DNA of 64,000 nt from Beaufortia kweichowensis (Eukaryota > Chordata > Actinopteri > Cypriniformes > Gastromyzontidae), in the NCBI GenBank assembly GCA_019155185.1, contig CM032813.1:7113001-7177000 (forward strand). Direction: 5' to 3'. Shown piece after piece: positions 1-34,000 of this stretch (the stretch's first letter is position 1; the number at the start of each line of letters is the position of its first letter). The position numbers and the translations under genes were made by a program. The notes under the pieces were generated by a model. The model was not told the DNA's origin, made no database searches, and worked only from the letters and a program-made list of their open reading frames with translations.

Positions 1-676
1 ACAACATTCAGCTGAAAACCTATAATCGTTTTAAGTGTCTTTGAAACACCTGTAAGTTAACTCGTGTGACAGATTACCGGTCAGCTGTGACCTTGAAAAT
101 AATGTAAATAACAAAACAAAAAAAAGATTTCTTGGCCTTTGTGATATGTTTAGCTTGGCGGGAACTAACGTCAGTCGTGACTAACAGAAATTATGAGGGA
201 ACTTTCTCGCGTGTATCCCTGTGTAACCTCACATTCCGCGAACTTAAGCGGGAAAAGGGCAATGCCACAGAGAGACGGGCGCACGCGTGACCGCCGCTCG
301 CAGCACCGCACACTAGTTAAGCCGGTAACCAGCAGAACACCACTAACTAGTTGTGTCGGGAAACTATGGGATGGATTGCTATGGCAACCGACCAGACGTC
401 ACAATCTGGGCATGTGTGTTCCATTTTTGTCTTTCTTATTTTCAGACTGGAGGATTTGGATAGAGGGAGAGAAGGGAAAGAGATTTTTTTGGGGGGCTGC
501 TGGAAAATAGGGCAGCCATCTTTTATTTTATTTTGAGCATATTAAAAAGAAAATTAGCCTCACCTTCAGTTGACGGTCTTCTTTTCTATCTAGGCTTCTA
601 GCGGCTGGGAATTCAGAGGGTTAAGTTTCAAGACTTTATTCCCGTATCTCGGATGTGATTTCCGTATGCGGTAAAA
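1..676 (+). promoter_or_regulatory. chd3: chd3 5' flank, promoter and 5' UTR
   Basis: This region lies upstream of the chd3 start codon at 677 and is richer in CpG than the introns that follow. A near-palindromic RFX X-box-like site, GATTGCTATGGCAAC, lies at 374-388. A CRE-like GACGTCAC follows at 395-402. No clear TATA box was found, so the transcription start is not placed. The short open frames here have no recognisable protein features. The promoter role is inferred from position and motifs. Confidence 0.5.
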
Positions 677-21591
<20,915 letters not shown>

Positions 21592-23480
21592 TCCACACCC
21601 ATTTTGTCCTCTCTCTGTAAGATACCTACAGACAGAACCGTGAAGAACTCAGACAATTATTGAATATTAAGCAGCAGATCTTATCAATTGCACTTTTGTC
21701 TTTAAGAATCTGCACTTGTACGCACCTGTAAGTTTTATTTAGTAGAGTTCTGTTTTGTTTCTCCTTTCTGTCTTTTTTAACTTTTGCAATGTGAAAGTCT
21801 TGATGGATTGAGGAGAGACTGGGGACGAAGAGGCCACCAATGTCCTCTGAGATTTAGGATATTTTGTGTTACGGCTGTTCTTCTCGCCATAAAAGACATT
21901 TTCATCTTTGCTATTGTTGAGCCATGTGGAGGTGATATTAGTTCCTGCTCAGTTAAGGACTAGATTCTCTCATCTATGGGTACAGTTGAAGCCTCTGCTT
22001 TGCTCATGGATGATTTAATGCATAAAGAAACAGAGACTAAATGTCACTGGCTCTGGACAATTCCTATCAGAAGATTTTAGAAAGAGTTCAGCTCGCGTTT
22101 ACTTTATGAGTTTTACTGGGTTGGTTTTCATGAGTCTTCACTGAGAAAAGTTTGTGCACAGTGATGTACATTTTTAATGTTCATTTACTTTCTCCTGTTG
22201 AAGTTTAATATGGAGAGACGACCATGTAAACACTTTCTCATCATTTGCTCAAGTAGTGGGGTCAGTGCGCATCTGTTCATTTCATCGATGGCAGACGAGG
22301 GAATATTTAGAAACCAAATTATTTTCTCAAATTTGGTGAATCAAACGGTTATCAATATCAAATGTCCCTCAGTTTGTAATTACTGAAACAAAGTGCATTC
22401 ATCTCCATGGGGATATTTTACATTCAATATCTCTAATTTAACTTATTAACACCCATATTGCCCATAAGCTAAACACTTGGAAATTTGGGCCTGTAGATGC
22501 CCAGATTGATGGATTGTATTGCCAAAATCGTTCTGATGCCATCAGTCATGTTAACTTTGAAATTATATGCCTTGTGTAACTGTGTTTTTAAGCAGCGCAC
22601 TTTAGGCTGGACACGTCCGTCAAGACGTTATCTCTTATGGGCCATTATAAACGCAGTAGAAAACCTCTTATACTCAGTTTGTTTCAGTCTGTGGTATTAG
22701 TCATGTTAATTACTCTAATGTAGATAAAGTACTTCTGTTTGTTTTCTGCATCTCAGCAACAATGTAAATGGCACCAATGTAGGCGTCATCGCTGACCGCA
22801 CACGTGGTCATAGCTTCTCTCGCAGAGTAGTTTTAACTTAAAGGTTTAAGATGTTGTTCATTTTCTGTGTAGACAACGAATGTGGAAGAAAATGCAGTTC
22901 AATGTTCACATGCACACAACACACATACAAGCTACAGAAACCTCAGATCATTTCAAATACAAAGACAGCCTCAAGAATAAAAGGACCTTTAGCCCGAGGT
23001 CATGAAGAGAGTGCCAGCAACATAAATATGTTGTGAAGTAAAGTTTTGTTTTTATCTTGTGTGATGAGTTTACGCTATTTCAGTTGTACATTTTTTCATC
23101 ACAGTATTGGTCTATTAAGCTCCATTTAAATGCAATCAAACTGAAGCCAAAATGAATGTATTAGGATTTAAAACAGCTTCAGTCTAATATTAGAAGTATT
23201 TTCATTCAACTGCATACCAGGCTTTAAAAGCTACCAGAAAACCCTGGTCATGGCATCTCTGTAATTGCAATGAACATGTAAGCATGTCCGATGTCTTCAG
23301 ATTACTGTGGACCTGAGAGATCCTTGTCCTGGTTTATAAACAGCTATCAGCAAAACAGTTAACAGTATTGCTTTATGCAGAGATAAGAATATGGAAAAGA
23401 AATAAGTGAACTATCATTATTTCACTTTGTACTCAGTGTATTTGTTTAATGTGTTTTAATAAATTCTGTCCAATAAAATT
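21592..23480 (+). other. chd3: chd3 3' UTR with two AATAAA polyadenylation signals
   Basis: About 1.9 kb of non-coding sequence follows the stop codon. AATAAA occurs at 23458-23463 and 23472-23477, followed by T/G-rich sequence (cttttctcttttcttgtttgttt), which is typical of a cleavage site near 23,490-23,510. No coding exon was seen here. Confidence 0.7.
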
Positions 23481-23509
23481 CACCGCCTGATTCTTCTCTT
23501 ACTTTTCTC

Positions 23510-24650
23510 TTTTCTTGTTTGTTTGCAGAATCCTCTATAAAAAAGATAAAATGTTTAGACAGTGTTCATTTTATAGTTGTGAGTGGATTGTTGTCATACT
23601 TTTTAGTCTCAGAAATTCTTTTTCAGATCATCAAAAAATTAAACGAATTACACACACAGTCACAAAGCAACCTGTCTTAACGGTCTAATACAGCCTTGAT
23701 CAAGATAAACAATGCAAAATGAAGAAACAAGATGTTAAATATCAAAATATAAAGTTATAGTTTGTAAAAAATATAATGGCACATGCGGCAACAGCTCAAA
23801 AGGTTCACAGACAAATGAAACCAGTACTAACAAGCAGAATTCTGATGGAGGTAATGGAGACCAAAGGTAACTGTTACACACCAAAGCTCTGATTAAAAGG
23901 AGACTGATGACATAACAGCACATGCTCAGTGTTGCCCTTCTTGCCTCGAAAAAAAAATTGTGATCATTTCACTTGAGAGTGAGAAATATTTAAACATTAT
24001 ACAGATAACTTAACGAACCACATTTTACACCTTTACACCCAAGTACAATAAAAGTTACATGTGATCATCAAACTGGCTTATTTGAACATCCCAATTTGGG
24101 TTCTGAAAAAAAAAAAAAAAAAAAAACTTATAACTTGGTTTTGATTTGAGCAATTCTTTCTTCAATCTACACAATGTAAACTTATTAGTAGCCTAGCCAT
24201 GATATGGAGGTTGGCTAAACATACACCAGGTTTAAATTCAAATCTCAGACATTTTGAAAGATTTAGATTAATCAAGTGATAATTTGGTTCATATTCAGTC
24301 AGTGCCAAACATCCTAAAGAATTTATAGCAAAGTTACATTTTAATAGCGGACATTAGTTCACAAATACATTTAACATGTCAGGTGAATGGGTTATAAACC
24401 TGTAAACCAGCCATATATGCCATCTTTTAAAAGACAGAACATGCATGACTAAAGTTGCACTTTAGAACACTACAAAATGCTTTTTGCCCACACAAAGCCA
24501 ATTTGTATGGGTTCCTCACAGACGTTGCATCAAGAACTGAATGCACAAATTACACCTCAATTTGAAAGTAAACTCAAAGTGGTAAGAATTTTAGATAGCT
24601 GTACAAAGATTTAATAAAGCCACACCAGTCAGTGTATCCATGTGCATATC
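23510..24650. other. Intergenic stretch between chd3 and gene B1
   Basis: About 1.1 kb of AT-rich sequence lies between the convergent 3' ends of chd3 and B1. It contains an A tract of about 23 bp near 24104-24125. No gene or named element was recognised. Confidence 0.6.
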
Positions 24651-24653
24651 CCT

Positions 24654-24659
24654 TTTATT
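24654..24659 (-). terminator. B1 polyadenylation signal (AATAAA on the - strand)
   Basis: TTTATT on the + strand reads AATAAA in the direction of B1. It lies only about 30 nt past the stop codon at 24690-24692, so the 3' UTR is very short. B2 has the same arrangement. Confidence 0.6.
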
Positions 24660-24689
24660 TACAAAAGACATTTAAAACAAAGTACACAA

Positions 24690-27600
24690 CTATGACTTGA
24701 CTTGTTGCACTAGCCTGAATTTGCTCTGGGACGCAGACTCATAACCAGAAGAAAGTAGATCACTGGGCTTTCTCAAGGATTGGGAACCAAACCTGGATTG
24801 AGAATAGAAACTTGACTGCCCTGGCATTGAGATGGGACTATATCCAGGTAGTGCAGATTGATATACAGACTCATAACTTAACGGTGCAGAGTACTTGGAC
24901 TTCACCGGCATGGCCGGATAGAAACTGGTCTGTGCGTCCGACTGGCGGCTGGGGAGCATTTGAGGCTGGTAGCTAGGAGGTTCCATACTAATTGGAGGTT
25001 TGTAGTTTGGTTGTACTGGCTTGACCAACATTGAAGGCTGGTACACAGCTTGCCCTGGATTTGCTAGTATCTGATAGCTAGACTGTGGTCTCAAAGTTTG
25101 ATCAGCAGGCTGTATTGCAAAACCATAACTAGGCTGCCCAGGTTTAGCAACAGACAGAGAGCTTGGTTGTTCCTGCTGAGCAAGAGACTCATAGGTAGAT
25201 TGCACTGGCCTGGCAGCAATCTGCTGGCTGGACTGCACTCCAGGTACATACCCAAGGTATGAATTAGATGGAGACGGATATCTGAACTGCCCTGCCAGAG
25301 TCTGAAATGGGTTTAAATTGGGCTGCGACACAGACTCATAACATGAATAAAGCTTTGAACCAATCTGAAAGAGCTCCCCACCTTGAGGCTGCACCACAGA
25401 AAAGCGGTTAGTTTGTGCTTGTTGCTGTCCAACAGGCTGGGCTGCAGACTGATAGCTGGCTTGTGCCGATTGCTGGCTGCTGGACAGGCCTATGGGCTGG
25501 AATCTGCTTGGCACTGGTTGCTGGCTGCTGGACTGGGCCACAGACTGGTAGCTGGCTTGGGCTGGTTGTTGACTGCTGGCCTGGGCCACAAACTGGTAGC
25601 CGGCTTGGGCTGGTTGTTGGCTGCTGGATTGGGCCACTGACAGATCGCTGGCTTGGGCTGGTTGTTGACTGCTGGCCTGGGCCACAAACTGGTAGCTGGC
25701 TTGGGCTGGTTGTTGGCTGCCAGATTGGGCCGCTGACAGATAGCTGGCTTGGGTTGGTTGTTGGCTGCCAGATTGGGCCGCTGACAGATCGCCAGCTTGG
25801 GCTGGTTGTTGGCTGCTGGCTTGGGCCACAGACTGGTAGCCAGCTTGGGCTGGTTGTTGGCTGCCAGCTTGGGCCACAGGCTGGTAGCCAGCTTGGGCTG
25901 GTTGTTGGCTGCCGGCTTGGGCCACCGACAGATAACTGGCTTGGGCTTGTTGTTGGCTGCTGGCCTGGGCCACAGACTGGTAGCCGGCTTGGGCCGCTGA
26001 CAGATCGGCGGCTTGGGCTGGTTGTTGGCTGCCGGCTTGGGCCACTGACAGATTGCCGGCCTGGGCTGGTTGCTGGCCACTGGACAGGGAGCTGGCTTGG
26101 GCTGGTTGTTGGCTGCTGGCTTGGTCCACAGACAGATAGACGGCTTGAGCTGGTTGTTGGCTGCCGGCTTGGGCCACTGACAGATCGCCAGCTTGGGCTG
26201 GTTGTTGGCTGCCGGCCTGGGCCACTGAGAAAGAGCCAGCCTGGGCTGGTTGCTGGTCGCTGGACAGGGAGCTGGCTTGGGCTGGTTGTTGGCTGCCAGC
26301 TTGGGCCACTGAGAAAGAGCCAGCCTGGGCTGGTTGCTGGCCGCTGGACAGGGAGCTGGCTTGGGCTGGTTGTTGGCTGCTGGCTTGGGCCACTGACAGA
26401 TAGCCAGCTTGGGCTGGCTGTTGGCTGCCGGCCAGGGCCACTGAGAAAGAGCCAGCCTGGGCTGGTTGCTGGCCACTGGACAGGGAGCTGGCTTGGGCTG
26501 GTTGTTGGCTGCTAGCTTGGTCCACAGACAGATAGCCAGCTTGGGCTGGTTGTTGGCTGCCGGCTTGGGCCACTGACAGAAAGCTGGCTTGGGCTGGTTG
26601 TTGGCTACTGGACTGGGCCACTGATAGGGGGCTGGCCTGGGCTGGTTGTTGGCTGCCAGCTTGGTCCACAGACAGATAGCCAGCTTGGGCTGGTTGTTGG
26701 CTGCCGGCTTGGTCCACAGACAGATAGCCGGCTTGGGCTGGTTGTTGGCTGCCGGCTTGGGCCACAGACAGATAGCCGGCTTGGGCTGGTTGTTGGCTGC
26801 GGCTTGGGCCACAGACAGATAGCCGGCTTGGCTGGTTGCGGTTGTTGACAGATAGCCGGGCTTGGGCTGGTTGTTGGCTGCCGGCTTGGGACACAGACAG
26901 ATAGCCGGCTTGGGCTGGTTGTTGGCTGCCGGCTTGGGCCACAGACAGATAGCCCGGCTTGGGCTGGTTGTTGGCTGCCGGCTTGGGCCACAGACAGATA
27001 GCCGGCTTGGGCTGGTTGTTGGCTGCCGGCTTGGGCCACAGACAGATAGCCGGCTTGGGCTGGTTGTTGGCTGCCGGCTTGGGCCACAGACAGATAGCCG
27101 GCTTGGGCTGGTTGTTGGCTGCCGGCTTGGGCCACAGACAGATAGCCGGCTTGGGCTGGTTGTTGGCTGCCGGCTTGGTCCACAGACAGATAGCCAGCTT
27201 GGGCTGGTTGTTGGCTGCTGGCTTGGGCCACAGACAGATAGCCAGCTTGGGCTGGTTGTTGGCTGCCGGCTTGGGCCACAGACAGATAGCCGGCTTGGGC
27301 TGGTTGTTGGCTACTGGACTGAGCCAGTGTCAGGGAAATGGCATCAGCTGGTTGAGACAACAGTTGGTACGGACCCTGCAATGCTTGTTGGCCACTGACC
27401 CCAGTCACAGTCTGGTAGCTTGTTTGTACACCACTAACTTGTGCAGGCTGTTGGCTGCTAGCCTTAAACGCAGACTGGTAACTGGACTGTGCAAGTTGGT
27501 CACTAGTAGGTTGAGCCTGGCCTTGCTGGAGGCCAAGTTGGGAAGGTCTAGCTACAGACACATTGCTTAGCATTCCTGGTTTAAAGAGAAAGCCTAAACT

Positions 27601-28515
27601 CTCATTCCAGATGGGCCTGCTACCTGAAAAGAGCTTGGAACCAATGTGGGAAAGTCTACCTCTTTGGGGTTTTACTACTGACAGACCACCAGCCTGTGCC
27701 GGTTGCTGGCTGCTGGACTGGCCCACAGACTGAAAACTAAACTGTGTAAGAACTGGGCTATTTGGTTGAGAACTAGCCAAACCTGATTGTCGGTTACTGG
27801 GCTGAGCAATAGTTTCAGGGCGAACTTGGGCAAGCTGTTGGCTACTAGGCTGAGAGTTAACTGGTGATGGCTGCTGCCCACTGGTCTGGATTAACTGGCT
27901 GCTAGATTGGGTCATGGACTGATAGCTAGCCTGTGCTAGTTGTTGACTACTACTAGGTTGAATATCAGACTGACCACTCACTGTTAGTTGCTGTCCAACA
28001 GCAAGCTGGACTGGTTTAAGAACAGACTCACTGCTTTGATTAGTTCCACTTGTCCTCAGTCCCAGTGTTCCTGAAGAACGAACATGAGGTGGTTTGTAGC
28101 TCCGACCAGCAAAGATATTTTGGGAAGTACGGGCCCCAGTAGATCCTGATACATCACCCTGACCATACCAGCTATAGAAACGTTGTAGTTTTACATCACC
28201 CTGCACTTGAGATCCAGCAGAGGCCATTTCAGGTATATAGTATCCAGAAGAACCTTCATTGCTAGCAAAGTTGAAACCACAAACTAGAACAGAAAACAAC
28301 CGGTTAATGAAGATGTCGGTACAATGTAAAAATTAAGGTTATTTAGCAAAGTACACTTACCACTCCAAATACAGTCATGAATTCCAACAAAAAGAATCAC
28401 CAAAGAGAACCTGTAAACAAACACATTTAGTTGAATGTACTAAAAACAAGTAACATGAAGTTAAATGACTGGTAGCTGGAGTGTACCTTAATATTCTTAA
28501 AGTTGTATCACCCAT
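24690..28515 (-). pseudogene. Gene B1: secreted Gln/Ser/Ala-rich repeat protein, frame broken once in its repeat array
   Basis: Family not recognised. Exons on the - strand are 28515-28487 (ATG at 28515), 28410-28361 and 28283-24690, joined in phases 2 and 1. Exons 1-2 encode a typical signal peptide (MGDTTLRILR, then FSLVILFVGI). A short SNEGSSGYY motif follows, then dozens of copies of a 16-residue unit close to SVAQAGSQQPAQAGYL. Two GSKL(F/Y)S modules interrupt the array, and the end is Tyr/Pro/Gln-rich, finishing in KFRLVQQVKS. Cys is almost absent. One extra C near 26954 breaks the frame. Several other indels at about 26800-26860 cancel each other. The gene may be truly broken, polymorphic or mis-assembled. 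Without the insertion the product would be about 1,223 residues. B2 is its intact paralogue. Confidence 0.75.
25440..27330 (-). repeat. 48-bp coding tandem repeat array in B1
   Basis: The array is made of units of 48 bp (two related 24-bp halves). About eight copies at 26960-27330 are almost identical, while copies at 25440-26800 are more diverged and partly arranged in higher-order groups containing SSLSSGQQPAQAGSF. Because 48 is divisible by three and the unit lacks stops in most frames, long shadow frames appear on both strands. The + strand is G-rich. Confidence 0.9.
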
Positions 28516-28594
28516 ATTGAAATAAAATGGCAAAGACCACGTAACAGTCCTACTACAATCTACACAAAAAACCCCATTGTCCCTAGCACATATT

Positions 28595-28720
28595 ACAGGT
28601 GCAACACAGATGTTGTTATAGTATCAGCAATTACCAATCATCAATTGTCACAAGCTCTCATCAATTGTTATCGGAACCCATGAAAGACACGTATAGGATT
28701 CAGGTGTCATCATTCTCAGA
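28595..28720 (-). promoter_or_regulatory. B1 promoter with weak TATA and a block shared with B2
   Basis: Read toward B1, TATAAC lies at about 28615-28620. A block shared with the B2 promoter contains GGAACC, AGACAC and, at 28698-28709, ATTCAGGTGTCA with the E-box CAGGTG at 28701-28706. The E-box is 186 bp from the start codon, against 200 bp in B2. Promoter function is inferred from conservation and position. Confidence 0.5.
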
Positions 28721-28749
28721 ATACCATTATTTGATTGGGTAGACGCTTA

Positions 28750-30640
28750 ACACTTCAATGTGTTCATTCAGAAATCTAATGTTTAAAAACGCTTACGCGC
28801 TGTTGTTTGGATTTTTTCAACATTTTAAAATAGTAGTAAACTCGTCAAAACTATAAAATAACACAACTGTAACTGTAACTGTGAAAATTATGTTGTGACT
28901 AAAAGTATCCAAGATAAATGAACACTGTTATATTTGATCATCTTCAAAAGTAGTCATCTTTTGTCATCAAAATCACACTCCTGACATTTTATTATCCAGC
29001 TTCTGGAGGTCTCAACCTGGGATTAATATGTTGCACAATTATGTTTTTGTCCACAAAAGTCATTTTAAACATCAAAACATACACCTTCAGATTAAAAGAC
29101 TTTAAAGATCATGAGAAACATTTTTGCCCAATCGTCTTTCTAATCTTTTGACTGGTATTATATATTTATTTACCCATATGTTTTCATTCGTATTTTCGTC
29201 AATAATGTAGCTCAGAGCCAAAGAAACTTTTTGTAGTTAAGAAACTACGAACACGTTACGTAGGGTTTATCTAATAAGCTGGATAATATGATTGCTTGCG
29301 TCATGATTTTCGTCATTAAAACAAGGCTTTATGATGAGTTTATGTACATTATGTACATCTCGTCTTATGAGTTCGTTTTAACGTATACATCTAATGACGA
29401 ATTAGTTTTATAGCGACGACCAGTTACTTAATCACCTTAAAAACAGACACAAACTCAACGCAACCGCGACTCACCTTCAGCAAGTGCTTTCTTACATTGG
29501 AGTTGTTTTTGCATGTTTAATGTCCAGTCAATGCGCAATAAAGCACCTGCACAACACAAATATTGTTTTTTACTGTTTGGAATTGTCAACATCCAGTAAT
29601 GTAACAGTTTAAGGGTTGAAAAAGAGTTCCGGGTCACTGTAACTGTGAAACCCATTTGCTAAACACATTTATTAAAAGTTGTTTATTTATTTTTTAATTA
29701 TTAGTCAAATCACCTACTATTATACTTGGTTTTATAAAGTATTGACCTAATAAAAAATATTTTGATTTATATTTAGAGTATTATGATGAGAGCCGCTATT
29801 CTTAGGGTTTTTTAATCACCCTAAAATCACCCTGAAAAAAAAATCAACGGTGGTGTTATAGTAGTAAAAGTGCATTACGGTTTTATGCGAGTTGATTACA
29901 CTTTTATTACCGCAGTTGAACTAATATTATGGTAAAAGTATGGTTACTATACATTTGTTCTTGCTGTGCTCATGGATCATAGGTGTTTGCTTCCCCCTTC
30001 AGGTCATTTTATGTATTGCAGATGATGGAAATGACTCATTTTCTCTGAAAACACTTGGGTTGGAAGGGAAAATTGATCACCCTAGTTTATTTTTTAAATA
30101 ATCTGGATAAAACTAATAAGTTTACATAACCTTTTTACGTTTATTGTTCATTGGATATTGCAATAAATGCATATTGTAAATGAAGATTAGTACTAGATTA
30201 CATGTAAATTAAAGATTACTGAAATCTTAAAGAATAAAACTGTTCTTGTCCTGGTTTATACAAAGTTAAAAAAATAAACAACACTGTTATCTAACAGAGG
30301 TGGAATATTTTCTGTGTATGCAGTGCTTCTGTTTGTTTATTGTGCTTTTTATAAATTATTTTTAATTAAATCTGCAGTTCTGTGGAGAAAACGTCATTCG
30401 AGTTTTATTCGAGGGTTTTAGTATGGTGTGTGAAGGGTCAAATGAGCACTGGAATCAGGGTTTTGCTCCACTGCATTTAAACAATTGTAGACAATAACCA
30501 AATGCCATCATCACATAAAGTTACTGCCAGACTCCCATTGACTTACTGGTTAAACAAAATGTTTTTATTGCACTTCTTCCATGCTGGCTTGAAGATGTTA
30601 TAATCCCTTTCTCTTTTTCTCTCCTTCTCCCTCCCTTCCT
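28750..30640. other. Intergenic stretch between B1 and arhgef10l
   Basis: About 1.9 kb of AT-rich sequence lies between the divergent B1 and arhgef10l promoters. No gene was recognised. A GTGAGT donor-like site facing B1 near 29473 could mark an upstream B1 exon, but nothing else supports it. Confidence 0.55.
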
Positions 30641-30649
30641 CTGCACCAT

Positions 30650-31097
30650 TATCCTACTCTATGTTTCTTTTGCTCTCTGAGTCCCGCCCCTTGGCAGTTT
30701 TAATTGGACAGCCATTCTACAAGCAGCTCAGCCACTGGTGGAGCCTAAAATCCATTATGCTTATTCATGAGGGCTGTAACAGTTCAACAGCAGGGGAGGG
30801 AAGGAGAAAGAGAAAAGAAGGGAGTGACAGAGGCCTGGAAATAGGGAGGGAGGGCTCATTCAGGGAGTAGGAGTGGAGCGGTTCGTGCACGGAGCAGGGA
30901 ACTACTGCTGGCTGTGGGAAAGTAAACAGCACTGAGTATTCGCTGCCCTCGCAGAGGCCTCGGTTCAGCAGATAAATGAGGGATGAGGATGTGGCAGTCG
31001 ATTTCATAGCAGGAAGTGAATGGGAGGTTGTTGGGATTAAAGTCCCTCTTGGGAGGTGCTGAAGCTTTCCTGTGGAAGTACTACTGAGGAGAAAAAG
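30650..31097 (+). promoter_or_regulatory. arhgef10l: arhgef10l promoter and non-coding first exon
   Basis: A GC box (CCCGCCCC, 30683-30690) and an inverted CCAAT (ATTGG, 30703-30707) precede a purine-rich region. The first exon ends at a strong donor, AAAAAG|GTGAGT, with its last base at 31097. Read in the frame of exon 2 it has an in-frame TGA about 10 nt before the donor, so it is 5' UTR and translation begins in exon 2. The exact transcription start is not defined. Confidence 0.5.
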
Positions 31098-34000
31098 GTG
31101 AGTTGTGCTGGTTATTAGTCTATAATCTCACTTTTTAAAACACAATAACGAGTTAGCTTGCTGATCACGCAACAAAGGCAAGGGCACCATGAAAAAGGGT
31201 CTTTTCTCTAAAGGGGGGAGTAGGAGGAGAGAAAATAGAAGAGGCAACAGAGGGATCTTACAAATCTCCCCAAACCGAGAGACACTCTCTCACAGACAAT
31301 TAACCCAATTGTGACCAGTGGCTGGAAGCGTCTACTTCAGATGTCCACTTGGGATGTTGATCATGCTTCATGATGTACCCATGCAAGACCAGAAACAGAG
31401 AAATCAATTCCACATAAATTAAGATCCATAATCACACACTGTGTGTGGTACTGAAGGACCCCCAACCTTTCGAATCTGCATCTTTGCCATTCGCCCTTTC
31501 ACCCACTTTCCCTCGCCTTTCCGGAATCAGGAACCCTTAAAAATGTGTTGTTCTCTCTCTATCCTTTTCTCTTCATGAACATGCAGTTTCATTAACAGTC
31601 CATGCATGTCCCAAATAGAGCTGCGGTACAAATGCACCCTGTTAGTGGTCTCTCTGCCCTCCTCTTCCAAAGGGACACAGCTGGGCTTCACATCCAAGAC
31701 GTTTGTACAAGCATGTGTACGGCATAATCCCAGAAACCTCTTGGTGGATACGATACTGGATAATGTGTGGGGGGGGTTCTCCGCCAAACCCGGAGTATTT
31801 AGGAAGAATTCAGAGCTTCTTACGCAACACCCTGAGGTGTGTTATTATCTCTGCTCGATTGGTTGAGCATTGTGTCAGCAGCACAAAGGTTGTAGGTTCA
31901 CTCCCCAGGAAACACTCATTAAAAAGTATTTAATGTAATGCACTGTACAGTAAGTTGCTTTGGATGAAAGCATCTGACAAATATGTAAATGTAAAGTCTG
32001 CAGAAACTTATTGTATGAATAGCTCTCAGCCCAGAGACTAATGAAATACTATAGTGTATGTCAGACGAGTGAAAGAGGAGAACACACAATGTGGACCTTT
32101 GAGACAAAGCTTGTGGTTTATGCTATTATTTCAATAGAGGTCAAGATAGAACTGAACAGGTTTTTTGAAGACCAAAAGATACTTTGAAGGTTTAAACAAG
32201 TGAATGAGCTGTTACATGACTCTTTTGTTGTTGGTTTTATGGTTTGGGTATCATTGTATTATGGTTTTCACTATTACCAGATTGCGCATAACATACTTAC
32301 TTCAGTTTGCTTTGGTCATTACTGATGGTCCCTCAGTATTTTCTATGCATTTCAAGGTATTAGTAAAAAAATCAAAGTGCATTAGAAAAACACTGCATAC
32401 ATGATTAAAACATTCACAGATGATGTCTGTGGTCTGCAGATGCAGCTAGTGCTGAGATAGCACATTGTGGAGTATGTGTGTTTGTCAGTAGAGGTCATAT
32501 AAAGATGTGTGCGCAGTTGTCCTGCTGTTTAAACAGAAGGGTATCCATGGAGCCTGACATTAAATCAGAATGCCCTTAGATCTATAAATACATTTTGTGC
32601 CTTTTGTTTCGTTTGTCTGTGAGTAAAACTTGCAGCGGCTTGTGATAACATATGGAATATACGTTTAAGGTTTGCAAAAATACAGTTTTATTTCAAGAAA
32701 AGGTTAAGAAGTTTATGACACACTTTAGAATTTCTCAATGAACTCAGACTCCCAGAGAACATGCCCCAGTTTAATACCCTATGGACATCACCACTCTGTG
32801 TATGAATCACGCTAACCATATCTTACAAGAGCTCTCCTATTTCTTCAGATGGACACTTGGGAACCTGATAAAAAGAGGAAAAGGTAGTCTCCTATACTAT
32901 AGGGAAGACCCTATACTATACCCAGAGTTAGAGTATATAAAGCTTTTGAAAATTGCATTTGCATTGCCTAATAAATAAAGATTTTTATATCACAAAATCA
33001 AATCGAGAGAAAATCACACTCAAATACTTGACCTTTATGAATGTATGCTAAGAGATTTAATGTGTTTTTAGGACAAACAATTCATGAAGGTTTTCATTAA
33101 AAAAAATAACAGTCTAAAACCACAGCTAGATACATCATATTTTTGTCCAAATGCTTTGCAATACAGTCCCTGTGACAACTAGCCCCAGTCTCCCCAAACA
33201 CTTGTAAGAGCTCTTATGTTCCGATTACATCAGATGTCATTTATTCATGCTTCCAGGCTTGTGCATTGTAAATTGTCTTTCATTTCAGTTTAACTGAGAG
33301 CTCTTAAACCTTTAAAAACATTTTATTCTGAATATTCTATTAAATAGCACCACTAATATTCCAGATATAACCTAAGGACAAAGACAGCAAGCAAAACTTG
33401 TTACATTATATTTGTCAGGAACAAATGAGAAGGTAAACCTGTGAAATCCTATATTCATTACTTTTTTTAAATAACACATGAGCTCATGTCAGATATCATT
33501 AAAATAGATTAACAGACACAAAGAGATTTGTTTAATTCATTTACATTTTTATTCCCTTCTTTGCCTTTAAATACAAACATCAGTTTTCAACAGCCATGCT
33601 TTGTTTTTATTTTTTTAAGTCAAAGCTAGTCTGTGTTAATACTTTTCAATGTCAAACATCAAGCAATCTCCCCCTATTGGCAGTTTATGGCCTGTATCAT
33701 AAAGAAAAGAGTAAGCATGTTTGTTGCACATGTTCAAACAAAAGCATTCTACGATTATTACTGTAAGGTCTGTATAGGCTCAAAGAGGCCACATGTATAT
33801 TGCAGTGCTGTCAAGAATAAATAAAATATTAGACAGACATCAACAGTTATTTGTTTTTCTCTAGCAGTGCTTCGTCCCATCACTTAACACACCAGCGACC
33901 TTTTGACCCATGATGTAACAAACAGCTACAGTAGGCATTCCTCAGTAAAAAATACAGAAACAATGCTTTGTGAGATGGTCCAAGAGGTCTGCCCACAACA

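Noticed and set aside
193..510. 105-codon frame upstream of chd3
   Set aside because: It lies in the promoter region, has no family features and ends without splice sites that would join it to exon 2. It is probably chance in a CpG-richer region.
25415..27570. Long + strand open frames (up to 366 codons, Leu/Gly/Val/Cys-rich) across the B1 array
   Set aside because: They mirror the 48-bp repeat of B1 on the other strand. The unit length is divisible by three and lacks stops, so open frames arise automatically. They have no start context, no signal sequence and no unique ends.
29455..29655. Upstream exon for B1 near 29474 with a GTGAGT donor
   Set aside because: The 66-codon frame has no features, B1 already has its own TATA-like site near 28615, and no acceptor pairing is compelling.
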